This document shows positions 1 to 9,086 of a stretch of DNA of 64,000 bases, piece by piece (position 1 is the first letter of the stretch; the number at the start of each line of letters is the position of its first letter). The stretch is taken from positions 186,001 to 250,000 of the forward strand of contig NZ_MOLV01000004.1 in assembly GCF_001870785.1 (NCBI RefSeq). The letters are read 5' to 3'. The position numbers were made by a program, and so were the translations under genes. The notes beneath the pieces are model-generated. The model was not told the origin of the DNA. It did no database searches and saw nothing but the letters and a program-made list of their open reading frames with translations. Source of the stretch: Exiguobacterium sp. KRL4. Lineage in GTDB: Bacteria; Bacillota; Bacilli; Exiguobacteriales; Exiguobacteriaceae.

Positions 1-1336
1 ACTAAATGAACATGTCATTGGTCAAACTGATGCGAAACGAGCCGTTGCGATTGCCCTTCGGAACCGTTATCGTCGACAGTTACTAGAACCAAGTTTACGT
101 GATGAAGTGACACCCAAAAATATCTTGATGATCGGACCGACTGGCGTAGGGAAAACCGAAATCGCACGTCGACTCGCAAAACTGGTTCGAGCCCCTTTCG
201 TCAAGATTGAAGCGACTAAATTTACGGAAGTCGGTTATGTCGGACGTGATGTCGAATCGATGGTCCGTGACTTGGTGGAAGCGTCCCTTCGTCTTGTAAA
301 GGATGAAAAAAAGGAAGCTCTTAAAGAGCGTGCTGAAGCCGTTGCCAATGAACGAATCGTTGATGCATTAGTCGGGAAGAAGTCATCGACAGGGCTTGGG
401 GGAGGAAATCCGTTCGAAATGTTGTTTGGTGGGAATCAAAAGCCACCGGAACAAGAAACGGCAAATGATACAGCGGATCGGTCGGTGATTCGTCAACAAT
501 TATTCCAAGGTCAACTAGAAGACCGCATGATTGATGTCGACATCGAAGAACGCCAAATGGACTTGTTTTCCGGACAACAAGGAATGGAAGGTCTTTCAAA
601 CCTACAAGATATGCTCGGGCAAGTCATGCCAAAAAAAACAAAAAAACGTCAGTTGACGGTCAAAGAAGCACGTCCGATTTTGACGGCAGAAGAAGCAGAA
701 CGGTTACTCGATTTAAATGAAGTGCATGATGAAGCGGTTCGTCGCGCCGAACAGATGGGAATCATCTTTGTTGACGAAATCGATAAAATCGCGACAAAAG
801 GACAGGACAGTGCCGGTGTGTCCCGTGAAGGGGTGCAACGCGATATCTTACCAATCGTCGAAGGTTCGACGGTCGTCACGAAATATGGTCCTGTCAAAAC
901 GGATCATATGTTGTTTATTGCAGCCGGTGCATTTCATATGGCGAAACCATCCGATTTGATTCCGGAACTGCAAGGTCGTTTTCCGATTCGTGTTGAACTC
1001 GACAGCTTGACGGAAGACGACTTCGTCAAAATTTTGACGGAGCCCAATCAGGCGTTACTGAAGCAATACAAAGCGTTACTTGGCGCAGAGCAAGTCCACG
1101 TCACGTTTACCGAAGACGCAATCCGTCAAATTGCGCGGATTGCAGCGCAAGTAAATGATGAAACGGACAATATTGGTGCGCGCCGTTTATATACCATCAT
1201 GGAACGGGTTTTAGAAGAATTATCGTTTGAAGCGGCAGAGATGCCAGAAACAGACGTGACCATTACACCACAATATGTCATGGACCGCGTCGGAAAAGTA
1301 GCAGATGATCGTGACTTAAGTCAGTTCATCTTATAA
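1..1336 (+). CDS. hslU: HslU, ATPase subunit of the HslUV (ClpYQ) protease, 5' end outside window
   Basis: AAA+ unfoldase that feeds substrates to the HslV peptidase in the cytoplasm. The frame is open from base 2, and the residues before the first ATG ([20 protein letters not shown]) are typical HslU N-terminal sequence, so the true start lies upstream of the window and the ATG at 107 is internal. Walker A (GPTGVGKT) and Walker B ([10 protein letters not shown]) are present. Between them lies the charged I-domain insertion, here rich in Gln and Glu. The sensor/arginine region ([14 protein letters not shown]) is near the end. The C-terminal tail (DLSQFIL) matches the hydrophobic tail that inserts into HslV. 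codY follows 16 nt downstream, the order known from Bacillus (clpQ-clpY-codY), so hslV should lie just upstream. Confidence 0.96.
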   Translation, partial: LNEHVIGQTDAKRAVAIALRNRYRRQLLEPSLRDEVTPKNILMIGPTGVGKTEIARRLAKLVRAPFVKIEATKFTEVGYVGRDVESMVRDLVEASLRLVKDEKKEALKERAEAVANERIVDALVGKKSSTGLGGGNPFEMLFGGNQKPPEQETANDTADRSVIRQQLFQGQLEDRMIDVDIEERQMDLFSGQQGMEGLSNLQDMLGQVMPKKTKKRQLTVKEARPILTAEEAERLLDLNEVHDEAVRRAEQMGIIFVDEIDKIATKGQDSAGVSREGVQRDILPIVEGSTVVTKYGPVKTDHMLFIAAGAFHMAKPSDLIPELQGRFPIRVELDSLTEDDFVKILTEPNQALLKQYKALLGAEQVHVTFTEDAIRQIARIAAQVNDETDNIGARRLYTIMERVLEELSFEAAEMPETDVTITPQYVMDRVGKVADDRDLSQFIL

Positions 1337-1352
1337 GTGGAGGAAGAAAATC

Positions 1353-2132
1353 ATGAATTTACTGGCAAAAACACGAAAGCTCAACACGATGTTACAACAA
1401 GAAGCAAGCACACATGTAGACTTTAAGGTCATGGCGGACCGGTTAAGTGAAGTCATGGAGTCAAACACCTTTATCGTCAGCCGTCGTGGAAAGTTACTAG
1501 GGATTGCAATTAAACAACAAATCGAGAATGCACGGATTCGTGGATTCCTCGAAGAACGTCAGTTCCCGGAAGACTACACAAAAAAATTATTCAACGTCAC
1601 AGAAACAACAGCAAACATTGCGATTGATAGTGAACACACAGCATTCCCAATCGATAACCGAGATATGTTCGAAACGTCAAAAACGACAATTGTCCCAATT
1701 ATTGGTGGCGGGGAGCGTTTGGGGACACTTGTTCTTGGACGAATGCTTGAAGATTTCAACGAAGAAGACTTGGTTCTCGCAGAATACGGCGCAACTGTCG
1801 TCGGGATGGAAATCTTACGTGAGAAAGCTCATGAAGCAGAAGACAAGGCGCGAAAAAAAGCCGTCGTTCAAATGGCAATCAACTCGTTATCGTATTCGGA
1901 ACTCGAAGCCATCGAGCATATCTTCGAAGAATTAGATGGAAACGAAGGATTGCTTGTCGCTTCAAAAATTGCGGATCGTGTCGGAATCACGCGTTCCGTC
2001 ATCGTTAATGCACTGCGTAAACTGGAAAGTGCAGGCGTCATCGAATCACGTTCGCTTGGTATGAAGGGAACGTACATCAAAATCTTAAATGACAATTTCC
2101 TCTATGAGTTAGAGCGAATTAAATCAAACTAA
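1353..2132 (+). CDS. codY: CodY, GTP- and branched-chain amino acid-sensing global repressor
   Basis: Global regulator that represses nutrient-limitation genes when GTP and isoleucine are abundant. The 259 aa match the usual length. An N-terminal GAF-like ligand domain (about 1-155) is followed by a linker helix and a C-terminal winged helix-turn-helix (about 200-245, [20 protein letters not shown]), the best conserved part of the family. The ATG is preceded by GTGGAGGAA. It is the last gene of the hslVU-codY group; a strong terminator follows at 2155, separating it from the flagellar operon. Confidence 0.98.
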   Translation: MNLLAKTRKLNTMLQQEASTHVDFKVMADRLSEVMESNTFIVSRRGKLLGIAIKQQIENARIRGFLEERQFPEDYTKKLFNVTETTANIAIDSEHTAFPIDNRDMFETSKTTIVPIIGGGERLGTLVLGRMLEDFNEEDLVLAEYGATVVGMEILREKAHEAEDKARKKAVVQMAINSLSYSELEAIEHIFEELDGNEGLLVASKIADRVGITRSVIVNALRKLESAGVIESRSLGMKGTYIKILNDNFLYELERIKSN

Positions 2133-2154
2133 AATAGAAATTGTTAGAATTATG

Positions 2155-2191
2155 AAGAAGACCTAGTAAAGTACTGGGTCTTCTTATTTTT
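2155..2191 (+). terminator. Intrinsic terminator after codY
   Basis: A 14-bp stem (2155-2168 with 2172-2185, one G-T pair) closes a 3-nt loop and is followed by ATTTTTAT. It separates codY from the fla/che operon. Confidence 0.9.
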
Positions 2192-2335
2192 ATAGGTATT
2201 ATTTATCATTTTTATAAAAAAAGGGTTTAAAAAGTGTAAATTTAACATCTCATTCCCCTCTTTTACAAAAAACTTCTTTTCAAACATTGACCTATTTGTT
2301 TCAATTATTTCAGATATGTTACTAATCGCTTACGG

Positions 2336-2341
2336 TATAAT
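2336..2341 (+). promoter_or_regulatory. Possible -10 element of the fla/che operon promoter
   Basis: A perfect TATAAT lies 40 nt before the flgB start, in the only sizeable gap (about 250 nt) before the operon. The -35 at the right distance (GATATG, 2313-2318) is poor. A good TTGACC at 2287 is 43 nt away and cannot pair with it. The promoter may need an activator, or this may be a chance AT-rich match. No sigma-D type promoter was seen. Confidence 0.4.
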
Positions 2342-2380
2342 ACTTCGTTTTACTATATAAATCAGAGTGGAGGTTGAGTG

Positions 2381-2743
2381 ATGAACTGGCTTGGTTCAGA
2401 TTATGCAACGATGACACAGGCCGTCGATCGGACGGTCGCAGCTCAAAAAGTGATTTCAGCAAATATTGCGAATGTCGATACACCAGGATATAAATCAAAA
2501 CGTGTTGTGTTTGGAGATGTACTGGATTCGGAAATGAAGATGAGTTTAAAACGACATGCTACGATTGGTTCTTCCGGTAGCATCGTCGAACAATCATCTG
2601 CGATGCGTAACGATGGAAATGGTGTCGATATTGACCTTGAGATGTCTGAATTATCACGCAATCAAATTGAATATGAGGCACTAGTAGAACAATTGAACCG
2701 AAAATTCTCTGGCATTCAATCTGTCATCCGAGGAGGGCGATAA
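2381..2743 (+). CDS. flgB: FlgB, proximal rod protein of the flagellar basal body
   Basis: Part of the rod that crosses the cell wall from the MS ring to the hook. It is 120 aa and begins with the rod/hook signature (about 25-45: VISANIANVDTPGYKSKRV). The C-terminal helix (EYEALVEQLNRKFSGIQSVI) is the other conserved rod-protein half. Two starts are possible, GTG 2378 and ATG 2381. The ribosome binding site GTGGAGG ends at 2373, and its 7-nt spacing favours the ATG. First gene of the fla/che operon; flgC follows 3 nt later. Confidence 0.95.
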   Translation: MNWLGSDYATMTQAVDRTVAAQKVISANIANVDTPGYKSKRVVFGDVLDSEMKMSLKRHATIGSSGSIVEQSSAMRNDGNGVDIDLEMSELSRNQIEYEALVEQLNRKFSGIQSVIRGGR

Positions 2744-2746
2744 ATC

Positions 2747-3145
2747 ATGAGTATGTTCTCTGGTTTTCATACATCGGCAACGGGATTGACCGCGCAACGT
2801 CTCCGATTAGATACTGTTTCAGCAAATATTGCCAATGCGCAGACGACACGTGGTGAACTCGTCGACGGTGAATGGCAACCATACGCACGAAAGTTAGCGG
2901 TTTTAAAAGAAACGGGAAATGGTGTAACGGTCAGTGAGATTCGAAAAGACCAAGAACCTTTCAAATTAGAATACAACCCAAATCATCCGGATGCCGATGA
3001 CTTAGGGTACGTCAAAATGCCGAATGTCGATCTATTAAAGGAAATGGTGGATATGATGGGGGCGACCCGTTCATATGAAGCCAACATCACAGCATTAAAC
3101 GCAACAAAAGCAATGTTAGTGAAAGCGATGGAAATTGGGAAGTAA
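2747..3145 (+). CDS. flgC: FlgC, proximal rod protein
   Basis: Rod subunit that assembles with FlgB. 132 aa, slightly shorter than the Bacillus subtilis protein (about 150). The N-terminal signature LDTVSANIANAQTT and the C-terminal helix MMGATRSYEANITALNATK frame a middle part with the family motif NPNHPDAD. The start ATG 2747 follows the flgB stop by 3 nt; the ribosome binding site GAGGAGGG lies inside the end of flgB, so the two are probably translationally coupled. Confidence 0.95.
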   Translation: MSMFSGFHTSATGLTAQRLRLDTVSANIANAQTTRGELVDGEWQPYARKLAVLKETGNGVTVSEIRKDQEPFKLEYNPNHPDADDLGYVKMPNVDLLKEMVDMMGATRSYEANITALNATKAMLVKAMEIGK

Positions 3146-3160
3146 TGAGGAGATGACACG

Positions 3161-3448
3161 ATGGCGATTCAACCAATTCAAAGTATGCAGATGGTATTAC
3201 CTTCACAGTCGGTGGCGAAAACGACACCCAGTGACTTTAGCGAAGTATTAAGCCAAGCCATGAACGGCTTGAACGATGCGCAACAAGCTTCCTCACAAGC
3301 ACGAGTGGATCTTGCGACCGGCAAAACAACCGACTTACATAACATCATGATCAAAACAGAAGAAGCATCGCTTTCTATGCAACTCGCTATCGAAGTCCGG
3401 AACAAGGGCATCGAGGCATACCAAGAAATGATGCGTATGCAACTGTGA
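3161..3448 (+). CDS. fliE: FliE, MS ring-rod junction protein
   Basis: Small adaptor (95 aa) that links the FliF ring to the rod and is exported early. The C-terminal half is typical: LATGKTTDLHNIMIKTEEAS followed by a helix ending EAYQEMMRMQL. It lies 15 nt after flgC and 28 nt before fliF, the usual Bacillus order. Confidence 0.95.
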   Translation: MAIQPIQSMQMVLPSQSVAKTTPSDFSEVLSQAMNGLNDAQQASSQARVDLATGKTTDLHNIMIKTEEASLSMQLAIEVRNKGIEAYQEMMRMQL

Positions 3449-3476
3449 TTGTTGAGGAAAGCGTGGGAGATGTTTG

Positions 3477-5045
3477 ATGAATGAAGGACTAAAAACGCGT
3501 TTTAGCGCATTAAAAACGACATGGCAGGAATGGTCGCTCACTAAAAAGGCAACAATCATCGGACTTGTCTTATTTTTAATCGCAGCGATCATCGTCGCAG
3601 CGATCTGGTTCAGTAAACCAACGATGACACCGTTGTACTCGAAGTTGTCTCCGCAAGAGGCAGGCCAGGTGACGGAGAAATTAAACGAAGACGGTGTGAA
3701 GTCGGAAGTCGTCAGTGGAACAGACGGTGTAACGATTCTTGTACCGGAAGAAAGCGCAGAAAACTTAAAAGTCGAACTCGCAACAGCTGGAATTCCAAAA
3801 TCAGGTCAAATCGATTATTCATTTTTCAGTGAGAATGCAGGTTTTGGAACGACGGATAAGGAAATGAACATTTTAGAACGAGACACGATGCAGACAGAAT
3901 TAGAAAACCTCATTACACAAGTCAATGGAATCGATGCAGCGAAAGTCATGATCACACTGCCTGAAAAAAGTGTCTTCTTGTCAGATCAAGAAGAGACGTC
4001 TACCGTCTCGGTTGTCTTGACGTCAAGTGCCGGAAGCGATCTCAATCAACAGACCGTCCAAGGACTTTACCACTTAATCGCTAAAAGTATTCCGAATCTA
4101 AAAGAAGAAAACATCACGATCATGGATCAGTACTTCACATACTATGAACCTGGTAAAGGTGCACAGACTGCTGGTGGAACGGATCCAATGCAATTAAAGA
4201 AGACAACGGAAAACGATTTACGTAAACAAATTCAACAAATGTTATCGGTTGTTCTTGGACCACAAAAAGCATTGGTATCCGTGACAGCGGATGTCGATGT
4301 CACGCAACGTCAAGAAGAACAAAAGTTAGTCGAGCCTGTCGACCCGGATAAGATCGAAGGGATTGTCACATCAGCTGAGAAGGTCGCGGAAGCCTATACA
4401 GGAGCAGCGAACGAAGGAACAGCTGGAACGGGTGAAAACGAGACGATCAACTTCCCGGAAGGTACAGGAACGACGGGGGATACAAGCGAAAAAACACATG
4501 ACATCATCAACTATGAAGTCAATCGGATCACCAAACAAATTACCGGAGCTCCTTATGAAATCCGTGACTTAGGAATTCAAGTCATCGTCGAACCGCCGAA
4601 AGGGCAAAATCAGATTGATCCACAGCTTCAAACTGATCTTCAGACGATGATGTATTCCATCATTCGGACTTCATTAACAAAAGAAGATGCAAAAACGACG
4701 TTGACGGATGCAGAACTGGCGAATAAAGTCGTCGTCATGTCACGTCCGTTCGCGGAAACACCAAAACAAACGGTGACGACAGAAACGACACCGATGTGGG
4801 TCTGGTTTGCGTTAGGTGCTGCAGCATTAGTCGTAGTAGGCGCCATCTTCGTGATGATGCGCAGACGTCGTACGACAGAAATCGAAGAACTGGAAGAATG
4901 GACACCAATCGAAACAGATATTCCTGAACTGTCAACGGAAGATACGAGTGACGGGGCGGTTAAACGGAAACAGCTTGAAAAGCTTGCCGCATCCAATCCA
5001 GATGAATTTGCGAAGTTGTTACGCACATGGTTAGCGGAGGATTGA
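3477..5045 (+). CDS. fliF: FliF, flagellar MS-ring protein
   Basis: Membrane ring that is the foundation of the basal body and houses the export gate. 522 aa with two membrane segments, near residues 24-44 and 440-462. Between them lie the periplasmic-side ring-building motifs; GIPKSGQIDYSFF near residue 105 is typical. The C-terminal tail, rich in acidic and Lys residues, is the FliG-binding part. TTG 3474 is also open, but the binding site GGGAG (3465-3469) is spaced 7 nt from ATG 3477, so the ATG is chosen. fliG follows 4 nt after the stop. Confidence 0.96.
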   Translation: MNEGLKTRFSALKTTWQEWSLTKKATIIGLVLFLIAAIIVAAIWFSKPTMTPLYSKLSPQEAGQVTEKLNEDGVKSEVVSGTDGVTILVPEESAENLKVELATAGIPKSGQIDYSFFSENAGFGTTDKEMNILERDTMQTELENLITQVNGIDAAKVMITLPEKSVFLSDQEETSTVSVVLTSSAGSDLNQQTVQGLYHLIAKSIPNLKEENITIMDQYFTYYEPGKGAQTAGGTDPMQLKKTTENDLRKQIQQMLSVVLGPQKALVSVTADVDVTQRQEEQKLVEPVDPDKIEGIVTSAEKVAEAYTGAANEGTAGTGENETINFPEGTGTTGDTSEKTHDIINYEVNRITKQITGAPYEIRDLGIQVIVEPPKGQNQIDPQLQTDLQTMMYSIIRTSLTKEDAKTTLTDAELANKVVVMSRPFAETPKQTVTTETTPMWVWFALGAAALVVVGAIFVMMRRRRTTEIEELEEWTPIETDIPELSTEDTSDGAVKRKQLEKLAASNPDEFAKLLRTWLAED

Positions 5046-5049
5046 TGAA

Positions 5050-6057
5050 ATGAAGAAGTTAGAGATGAGCAGTCGGGAAAAGGCTGCGATTTTAATGATC
5101 TCACTGGGTCCGGAAGTAGCGGCGACTGTCTATAAACATTTGTCGGAAGAAGAAATGGAATGGTTGACCTTACAAATTTCAAGTATGAAACGGATTGATC
5201 CGGACGAAAAACTAGAAGTGTTAGAAGAATTCCATGAATTGGCGACGGCGCAAAACTACATTACGCAAGGCGGAATCGGATTTGCAAAATCGGTCCTTGA
5301 AAAAGCGCTCGGCGAAGAGAAAGCGATGGAGCTGATTTACCGATTAACATCGACGCTCCAAGTACGACCGTTTGAATTTGCTCGTAAGGCAGATCCAAAA
5401 CAGTTATTGAACTTTATTCAAAACGAACACCCACAAACAATTGCCCTTGTATTAGCTCACTTGGACCCTGCTAAGTCGGGACAAATTCTGTCGGAACTAC
5501 CAGCAGAAGCACAATCGGATGTTGCACGTCGGATTGCGACGATGGATCGGATGAATCCGGAGATCATTAGTGAAGTCGAACAAATTCTTGAACGCAATCT
5601 TTCACAGGCAGGTATGCAAGATTATGCACAGTCTGGTGGAATCGAAGCTGTCGTTCAAGTCTTGAACGGAGTCGACCGGACGACGGAACGGACGATTCTC
5701 GATACACTCGAAATTCAGGATCCGGAACTGGCAGAAGAAATCAAAAAACGGATGTTTGTCTTTGAAGATATCGTTACTCTTGATGCGCGCGCCATTCAGC
5801 GGATCATCCGTGAAGTATCAAATGAAGATTTATTATTATCACTCAAAGTATCCTCGGACGACGTCAAAGAGATGGTTTACCGCAACATGTCACAACGAAT
5901 GGTCGAATCGTTTAAAGAAGACATGGAGTTCATGGGACCTGTCCGGTTACGCGACGTTGAAGAAGCTCAAAGTCGGATTGTCGGTATCATTCGTCGCCTA
6001 GAAGATATGGGTGAAATCGTCGTAGCCCGTGGTGGAGGAGATGATATCGTTGTCTAA
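5050..6057 (+). CDS. fliG: FliG, flagellar motor switch and torque protein
   Basis: C-ring component on the cytoplasmic face of FliF that contacts the stators. 335 aa, normal length. The middle domain carries the EHPQ motif (NEHPQTIALVLAHLDP, near residue 130). The C-terminal domain holds the charged torque helix (about 275-320: RNMSQRMVESFKEDMEFMGP). The gene starts 4 nt after fliF, and its last bases overlap the likely fliH start. Confidence 0.97.
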   Translation: MKKLEMSSREKAAILMISLGPEVAATVYKHLSEEEMEWLTLQISSMKRIDPDEKLEVLEEFHELATAQNYITQGGIGFAKSVLEKALGEEKAMELIYRLTSTLQVRPFEFARKADPKQLLNFIQNEHPQTIALVLAHLDPAKSGQILSELPAEAQSDVARRIATMDRMNPEIISEVEQILERNLSQAGMQDYAQSGGIEAVVQVLNGVDRTTERTILDTLEIQDPELAEEIKKRMFVFEDIVTLDARAIQRIIREVSNEDLLLSLKVSSDDVKEMVYRNMSQRMVESFKEDMEFMGPVRLRDVEEAQSRIVGIIRRLEDMGEIVVARGGGDDIVV

Positions 6058-6766
6058 CGTCATTAAACGCCAAATCGTCTTTGAACGTGATCAACGGACC
6101 ATCTTTCATCAGACGGCGTCAACACACGAGGTGGATCAAGAACCGGTCGTTTCCTACGAGGAAATGATGAACGAAGGACAGAATCGATTGAAACAACAAC
6201 AGGACTTGATTGAACAACAAGAACAAAAACGTCGTATTGCCTTGGAACAGGAACGAATCGCTGCGCTTGAAGAAGCAAGGCAACGCGGATATGAAGAAGG
6301 GTTTCAATCTGGTCAGCAGGCAGGACTTGATCACTACCAACAACGGATTGATGAGACCAATCAGTTTGCGAATCGTCTCGAACAGATGTTTTCAGATCGT
6401 TTAATCATGATGGAAGATGAATTATGTGCGCTGGCCCTTCAACTGACCCATCAGTTTTTAGAACAGCTGCACGACACGGACGAGGAAGCCCTTTACCAAA
6501 CGATTCATCAGTTGATTCTTCAATTTCGCGATCGTGAAAAACTGATTGTCTATACTTCTGCCGAAGACTTTGAACGTGTGGTCGTATTAGATGAACGTCT
6601 CCATACGATTTTAGGTGGTACCGCGACCATTAGTTTGCGGATTGACCCGGAACTCGCAGCACGTGACTTCCGTGTCGATTCAGAAAACGGAGCAATTACA
6701 GGTGGGCTGACCGCAGGGTATCAAACCTTGTTGGAACAACTTACCGAGGTGTTACACGATGTATAA
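6050..6766 (+). CDS. fliH: FliH, negative regulator of the export ATPase FliI
   Basis: Peripheral stator-like subunit that binds FliI and links it to the export gate. About 238 aa. The middle is a long Gln/Glu-rich coiled coil (about 45-110), and the C-terminal part (about 115-235) is the FliH/V-ATPase E-like domain. The start is uncertain: the frame opens at GTG 6029, ATG 6041 sits on top of the GGAGG, and TTG 6050 lies 9-11 nt after it and gives MSNVIKRQIVF, the usual N-terminus. TTG 6050 is preferred. It overlaps fliG by 8 nt and fliI by 8 nt. Confidence 0.88.
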   Translation: MSNVIKRQIVFERDQRTIFHQTASTHEVDQEPVVSYEEMMNEGQNRLKQQQDLIEQQEQKRRIALEQERIAALEEARQRGYEEGFQSGQQAGLDHYQQRIDETNQFANRLEQMFSDRLIMMEDELCALALQLTHQFLEQLHDTDEEALYQTIHQLILQFRDREKLIVYTSAEDFERVVVLDERLHTILGGTATISLRIDPELAARDFRVDSENGAITGGLTAGYQTLLEQLTEVLHDV

Positions 6767-8072
6767 GCTAAAACAACTGCAAGCAGCCATCCGTGATATT
6801 CGCCCGGAAGACTTGGTTCAGCATTCTGGAAAAGTTGTTCAGGTCATTGGTTTGATGATTGAATCACGTGGTCCTACGGCGGTCGCAATCGGGGAACGGT
6901 GTTTAATCCGGATTCACCGGGGACAGGAAATCGAGGCGGAAGTCGTTGGTTTTCGAGAAGGGCATGTCTTATTGATGCCATACGGTGAAACGACGGCAAT
7001 CGCACCAGGTTCGATCGTCATCGCAACAGGTAAGCCGCTCCATGTGCCGGTCGGAGATGATTTGATTGGCAAAGTCTTGGATGGACTCGGGCGATCGTTA
7101 AATGGAGAATCATTGACGCATTTACGGACGACCTCGATTGTCCGGAAGCCACCAAGTCCGTTGGATCGTCCGCGGATCGATCAAGTCTTATCGACGGGGA
7201 TTCGAGCCATTGATGGTTTGCTGACGGTCGGACAAGGTCAACGTGTAGGGCTGTTCGCAGGTTCCGGCGTAGGGAAATCGACGCTCCTCGGAATGATTGC
7301 GAAACGGTCGACTGCTGATATCAATGTCATCGCCTTGATTGGCGAGCGGGGACGCGAAGTGAAGGAATTTATCGAGGCAGAACTCGGGGAAGAAGGCATG
7401 AGTCGTTCGATCATTGTCGTAGCGACCAGCGACCAACCCCCACTCGTTCGATTAAAAGGAGCCTATACGGCAACGGCAATTGCCGAGTACTTCCGAGATC
7501 AAGGGAAAAACGTCGTACTGATGATGGATTCCGTGACACGTTTTGCGATGGCGCAACGAGAAATCGGTTTAGCGACTGGTGAGCCACCAGCATCAAAAGG
7601 ATATACGCCTAGTGTGTTTGCCTTACTTCCGCAGTTACTAGAACGAAGTGGGAAAACGACAGAAGGTTCGATTACCGCTTTTTATACCGTCTTAGTCGAC
7701 GGAGATGATATGAATGAGCCGATTGCCGATGCCGTCCGCGGAATTTTAGATGGTCACTTTGTACTCGACCGTAATCTCGCCAATAAAGGGCAATATCCTG
7801 CCATCCACGTCCTGCGTTCAATCAGTCGGGTCATGAATCAGATTACCTCGACAGAACATAAGGACAGTGCGATTACGTTTCGACAGTTATTGTCCACATA
7901 TCTCGATGCGGAAGATTTAATCAACATCGGGGCTTATAAAAGTGGGACCAACCCAGACATTGATCGGGCTGTTGAAAAATACCCAGAGTTAATCGGTTTT
8001 TTAAAACAACGTGTCGAAGAAAAAAGTCACTTTGAAGAAGGTATGAGTCGTTTGATCACGACAATCCGTTAA
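6759..8072 (+). CDS. fliI: FliI, flagellar export ATPase
   Basis: Hexameric ATPase related to the F1 beta subunit that unloads export substrates at the gate. 437 aa. Walker A is GSGVGKST at 168-175. Other family signatures are ALIGERGREVKEFIE, VLMMDSVTRFAMAQREIGLA and GEPPASKGYTPSVF. It overlaps fliH by 8 nt and is followed by fliJ 12 nt later, the standard fliH-fliI-fliJ set. Confidence 0.97.
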   Translation: MYKLKQLQAAIRDIRPEDLVQHSGKVVQVIGLMIESRGPTAVAIGERCLIRIHRGQEIEAEVVGFREGHVLLMPYGETTAIAPGSIVIATGKPLHVPVGDDLIGKVLDGLGRSLNGESLTHLRTTSIVRKPPSPLDRPRIDQVLSTGIRAIDGLLTVGQGQRVGLFAGSGVGKSTLLGMIAKRSTADINVIALIGERGREVKEFIEAELGEEGMSRSIIVVATSDQPPLVRLKGAYTATAIAEYFRDQGKNVVLMMDSVTRFAMAQREIGLATGEPPASKGYTPSVFALLPQLLERSGKTTEGSITAFYTVLVDGDDMNEPIADAVRGILDGHFVLDRNLANKGQYPAIHVLRSISRVMNQITSTEHKDSAITFRQLLSTYLDAEDLINIGAYKSGTNPDIDRAVEKYPELIGFLKQRVEEKSHFEEGMSRLITTIR

Positions 8073-8084
8073 GGAGGTGCAAGT

Positions 8085-8519
8085 ATGAAGACGATATATG
8101 AACGCATCATCCCTTTAGCGGAGGCGGAAAAGGATCGTGTTTCAAAACATACTGCTGAAAAAAAGAAACAATATGAAATCGAAGTTGAAAAACTGTACCA
8201 TCTCCTCATTCGCTATGAAGCCTTTTTAAAAGCACAAAACGAAACTGGTGCCGTTGAACTACTCGCATCCCAATACCGTGAACGGGCACGTGATGTCGTT
8301 AAACAACAAATCGAACGGCAACAACTGTATGTGACACAAGCCAAAAATCAGTACGAACGAGCCCAAGTCGACTTAAAAGAAGCGTTGATTGAAGAAAAGA
8401 AATTCACGCGACTTCAGTCCAATCAATTGGAGGAAAACCGTCGTACGATTGCATTGACGGAACAAAATCAAATGGATGAACTGGCCTTATTACAGTTTGG
8501 AAGAAGGCAAACGACATGA
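8085..8519 (+). CDS. fliJ: FliJ, export chaperone/central stalk
   Basis: 144 aa, almost entirely helical coiled coil rich in Gln, Glu and Lys, as expected for the FliJ stalk that sits in the FliI ring. Sequence conservation in this family is low; the call rests on length, composition and position directly after fliI. It overlaps the next gene by 4 nt (ATGA). Confidence 0.85.
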   Translation: MKTIYERIIPLAEAEKDRVSKHTAEKKKQYEIEVEKLYHLLIRYEAFLKAQNETGAVELLASQYRERARDVVKQQIERQQLYVTQAKNQYERAQVDLKEALIEEKKFTRLQSNQLEENRRTIALTEQNQMDELALLQFGRRQTT

Positions 8520-9070
8520 GTGATCAAAAATCATCGAAACAATGGATTTTACCGTTATTGATTATTCCTTTATTGCTGCTCTTATTTACAGCTTATCTTG
8601 TTTTAAATTATGCGAATGGGAGACCGATCTTTTCCTTACCGTTCTCTTCAGAAGAAGTAGCAGATCAACAGGTTACCTCAACAAAAAATGCGGACGTCGA
8701 GCAACGGTTGAAGCTTGCGAACGCCGAAATTAAAAAATTACGGACTAAAACGACCGATCAAGCTGATATCATTCAGGCGAAGGAACAGGAAGTCGTTCGA
8801 TTGATTGCGGAACGGGACCGTTTGAAAAAAACACCGGCTACTCCGGCTGTCGCAGCTGATGAAACCACAACAAAGAAAAAGACGGCGAATGTGACCGATG
8901 TCTATGCGGAGATGCCACCAAAAGACGCGGCAAACATTTTAAACGAATTGAGTCCGACAGAGGTCGTTCCCATCATCCAAAAGATTGATGCAGAACAACA
9001 AGCAGCAATCATGGCAAAAATGGATCCTAAAAAAGCAGCCGCGTTGACACAACTGTTGGCAGTCGAATGA
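8516..9070 (+). CDS. YlxF/MotE-like membrane-anchored protein with MgtE-N-like domain
   Basis: 184 aa. One N-terminal membrane helix (about 11-29), then a coiled coil (about 58-105), then a C-terminal helical repeat domain (about 128-180) with MPPKDAANILNELSPTEVV and MDPKKAAALTQLL. These match the MgtE-N-like helices of the MotE/YlxF family. The position between fliJ and fliK is that of ylxF in Bacillus. MotE-type proteins in other bacteria help stator or motor assembly; a similar role here is an inference. Confidence 0.8.
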   Translation: MSDQKSSKQWILPLLIIPLLLLLFTAYLVLNYANGRPIFSLPFSSEEVADQQVTSTKNADVEQRLKLANAEIKKLRTKTTDQADIIQAKEQEVVRLIAERDRLKKTPATPAVAADETTTKKKTANVTDVYAEMPPKDAANILNELSPTEVVPIIQKIDAEQQAAIMAKMDPKKAAALTQLLAVE

Positions 9071-9086
9071 GGGGTGAGTAAATAAG

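Noticed and set aside
2287-2292. TTGACC as the -35 of the fla/che promoter
   Set aside because: It is 43 nt from the good TATAAT, far beyond a workable spacer, and the hexamer at the proper distance (TCAGAT) is weak.
2305-2319. Possible CodY box upstream of flgB (around TTTCAGATA)
   Set aside because: It has about six mismatches to the 15-base AATTTTCWGAAAATT, no better than chance in AT-rich DNA.
4640-5182. Minus-strand open frame of 180 codons opposite fliF/fliG
   Set aside because: It is a shadow of the coding strand: no binding site, no recognisable domain, Ser/Val-rich translation typical of antisense frames.
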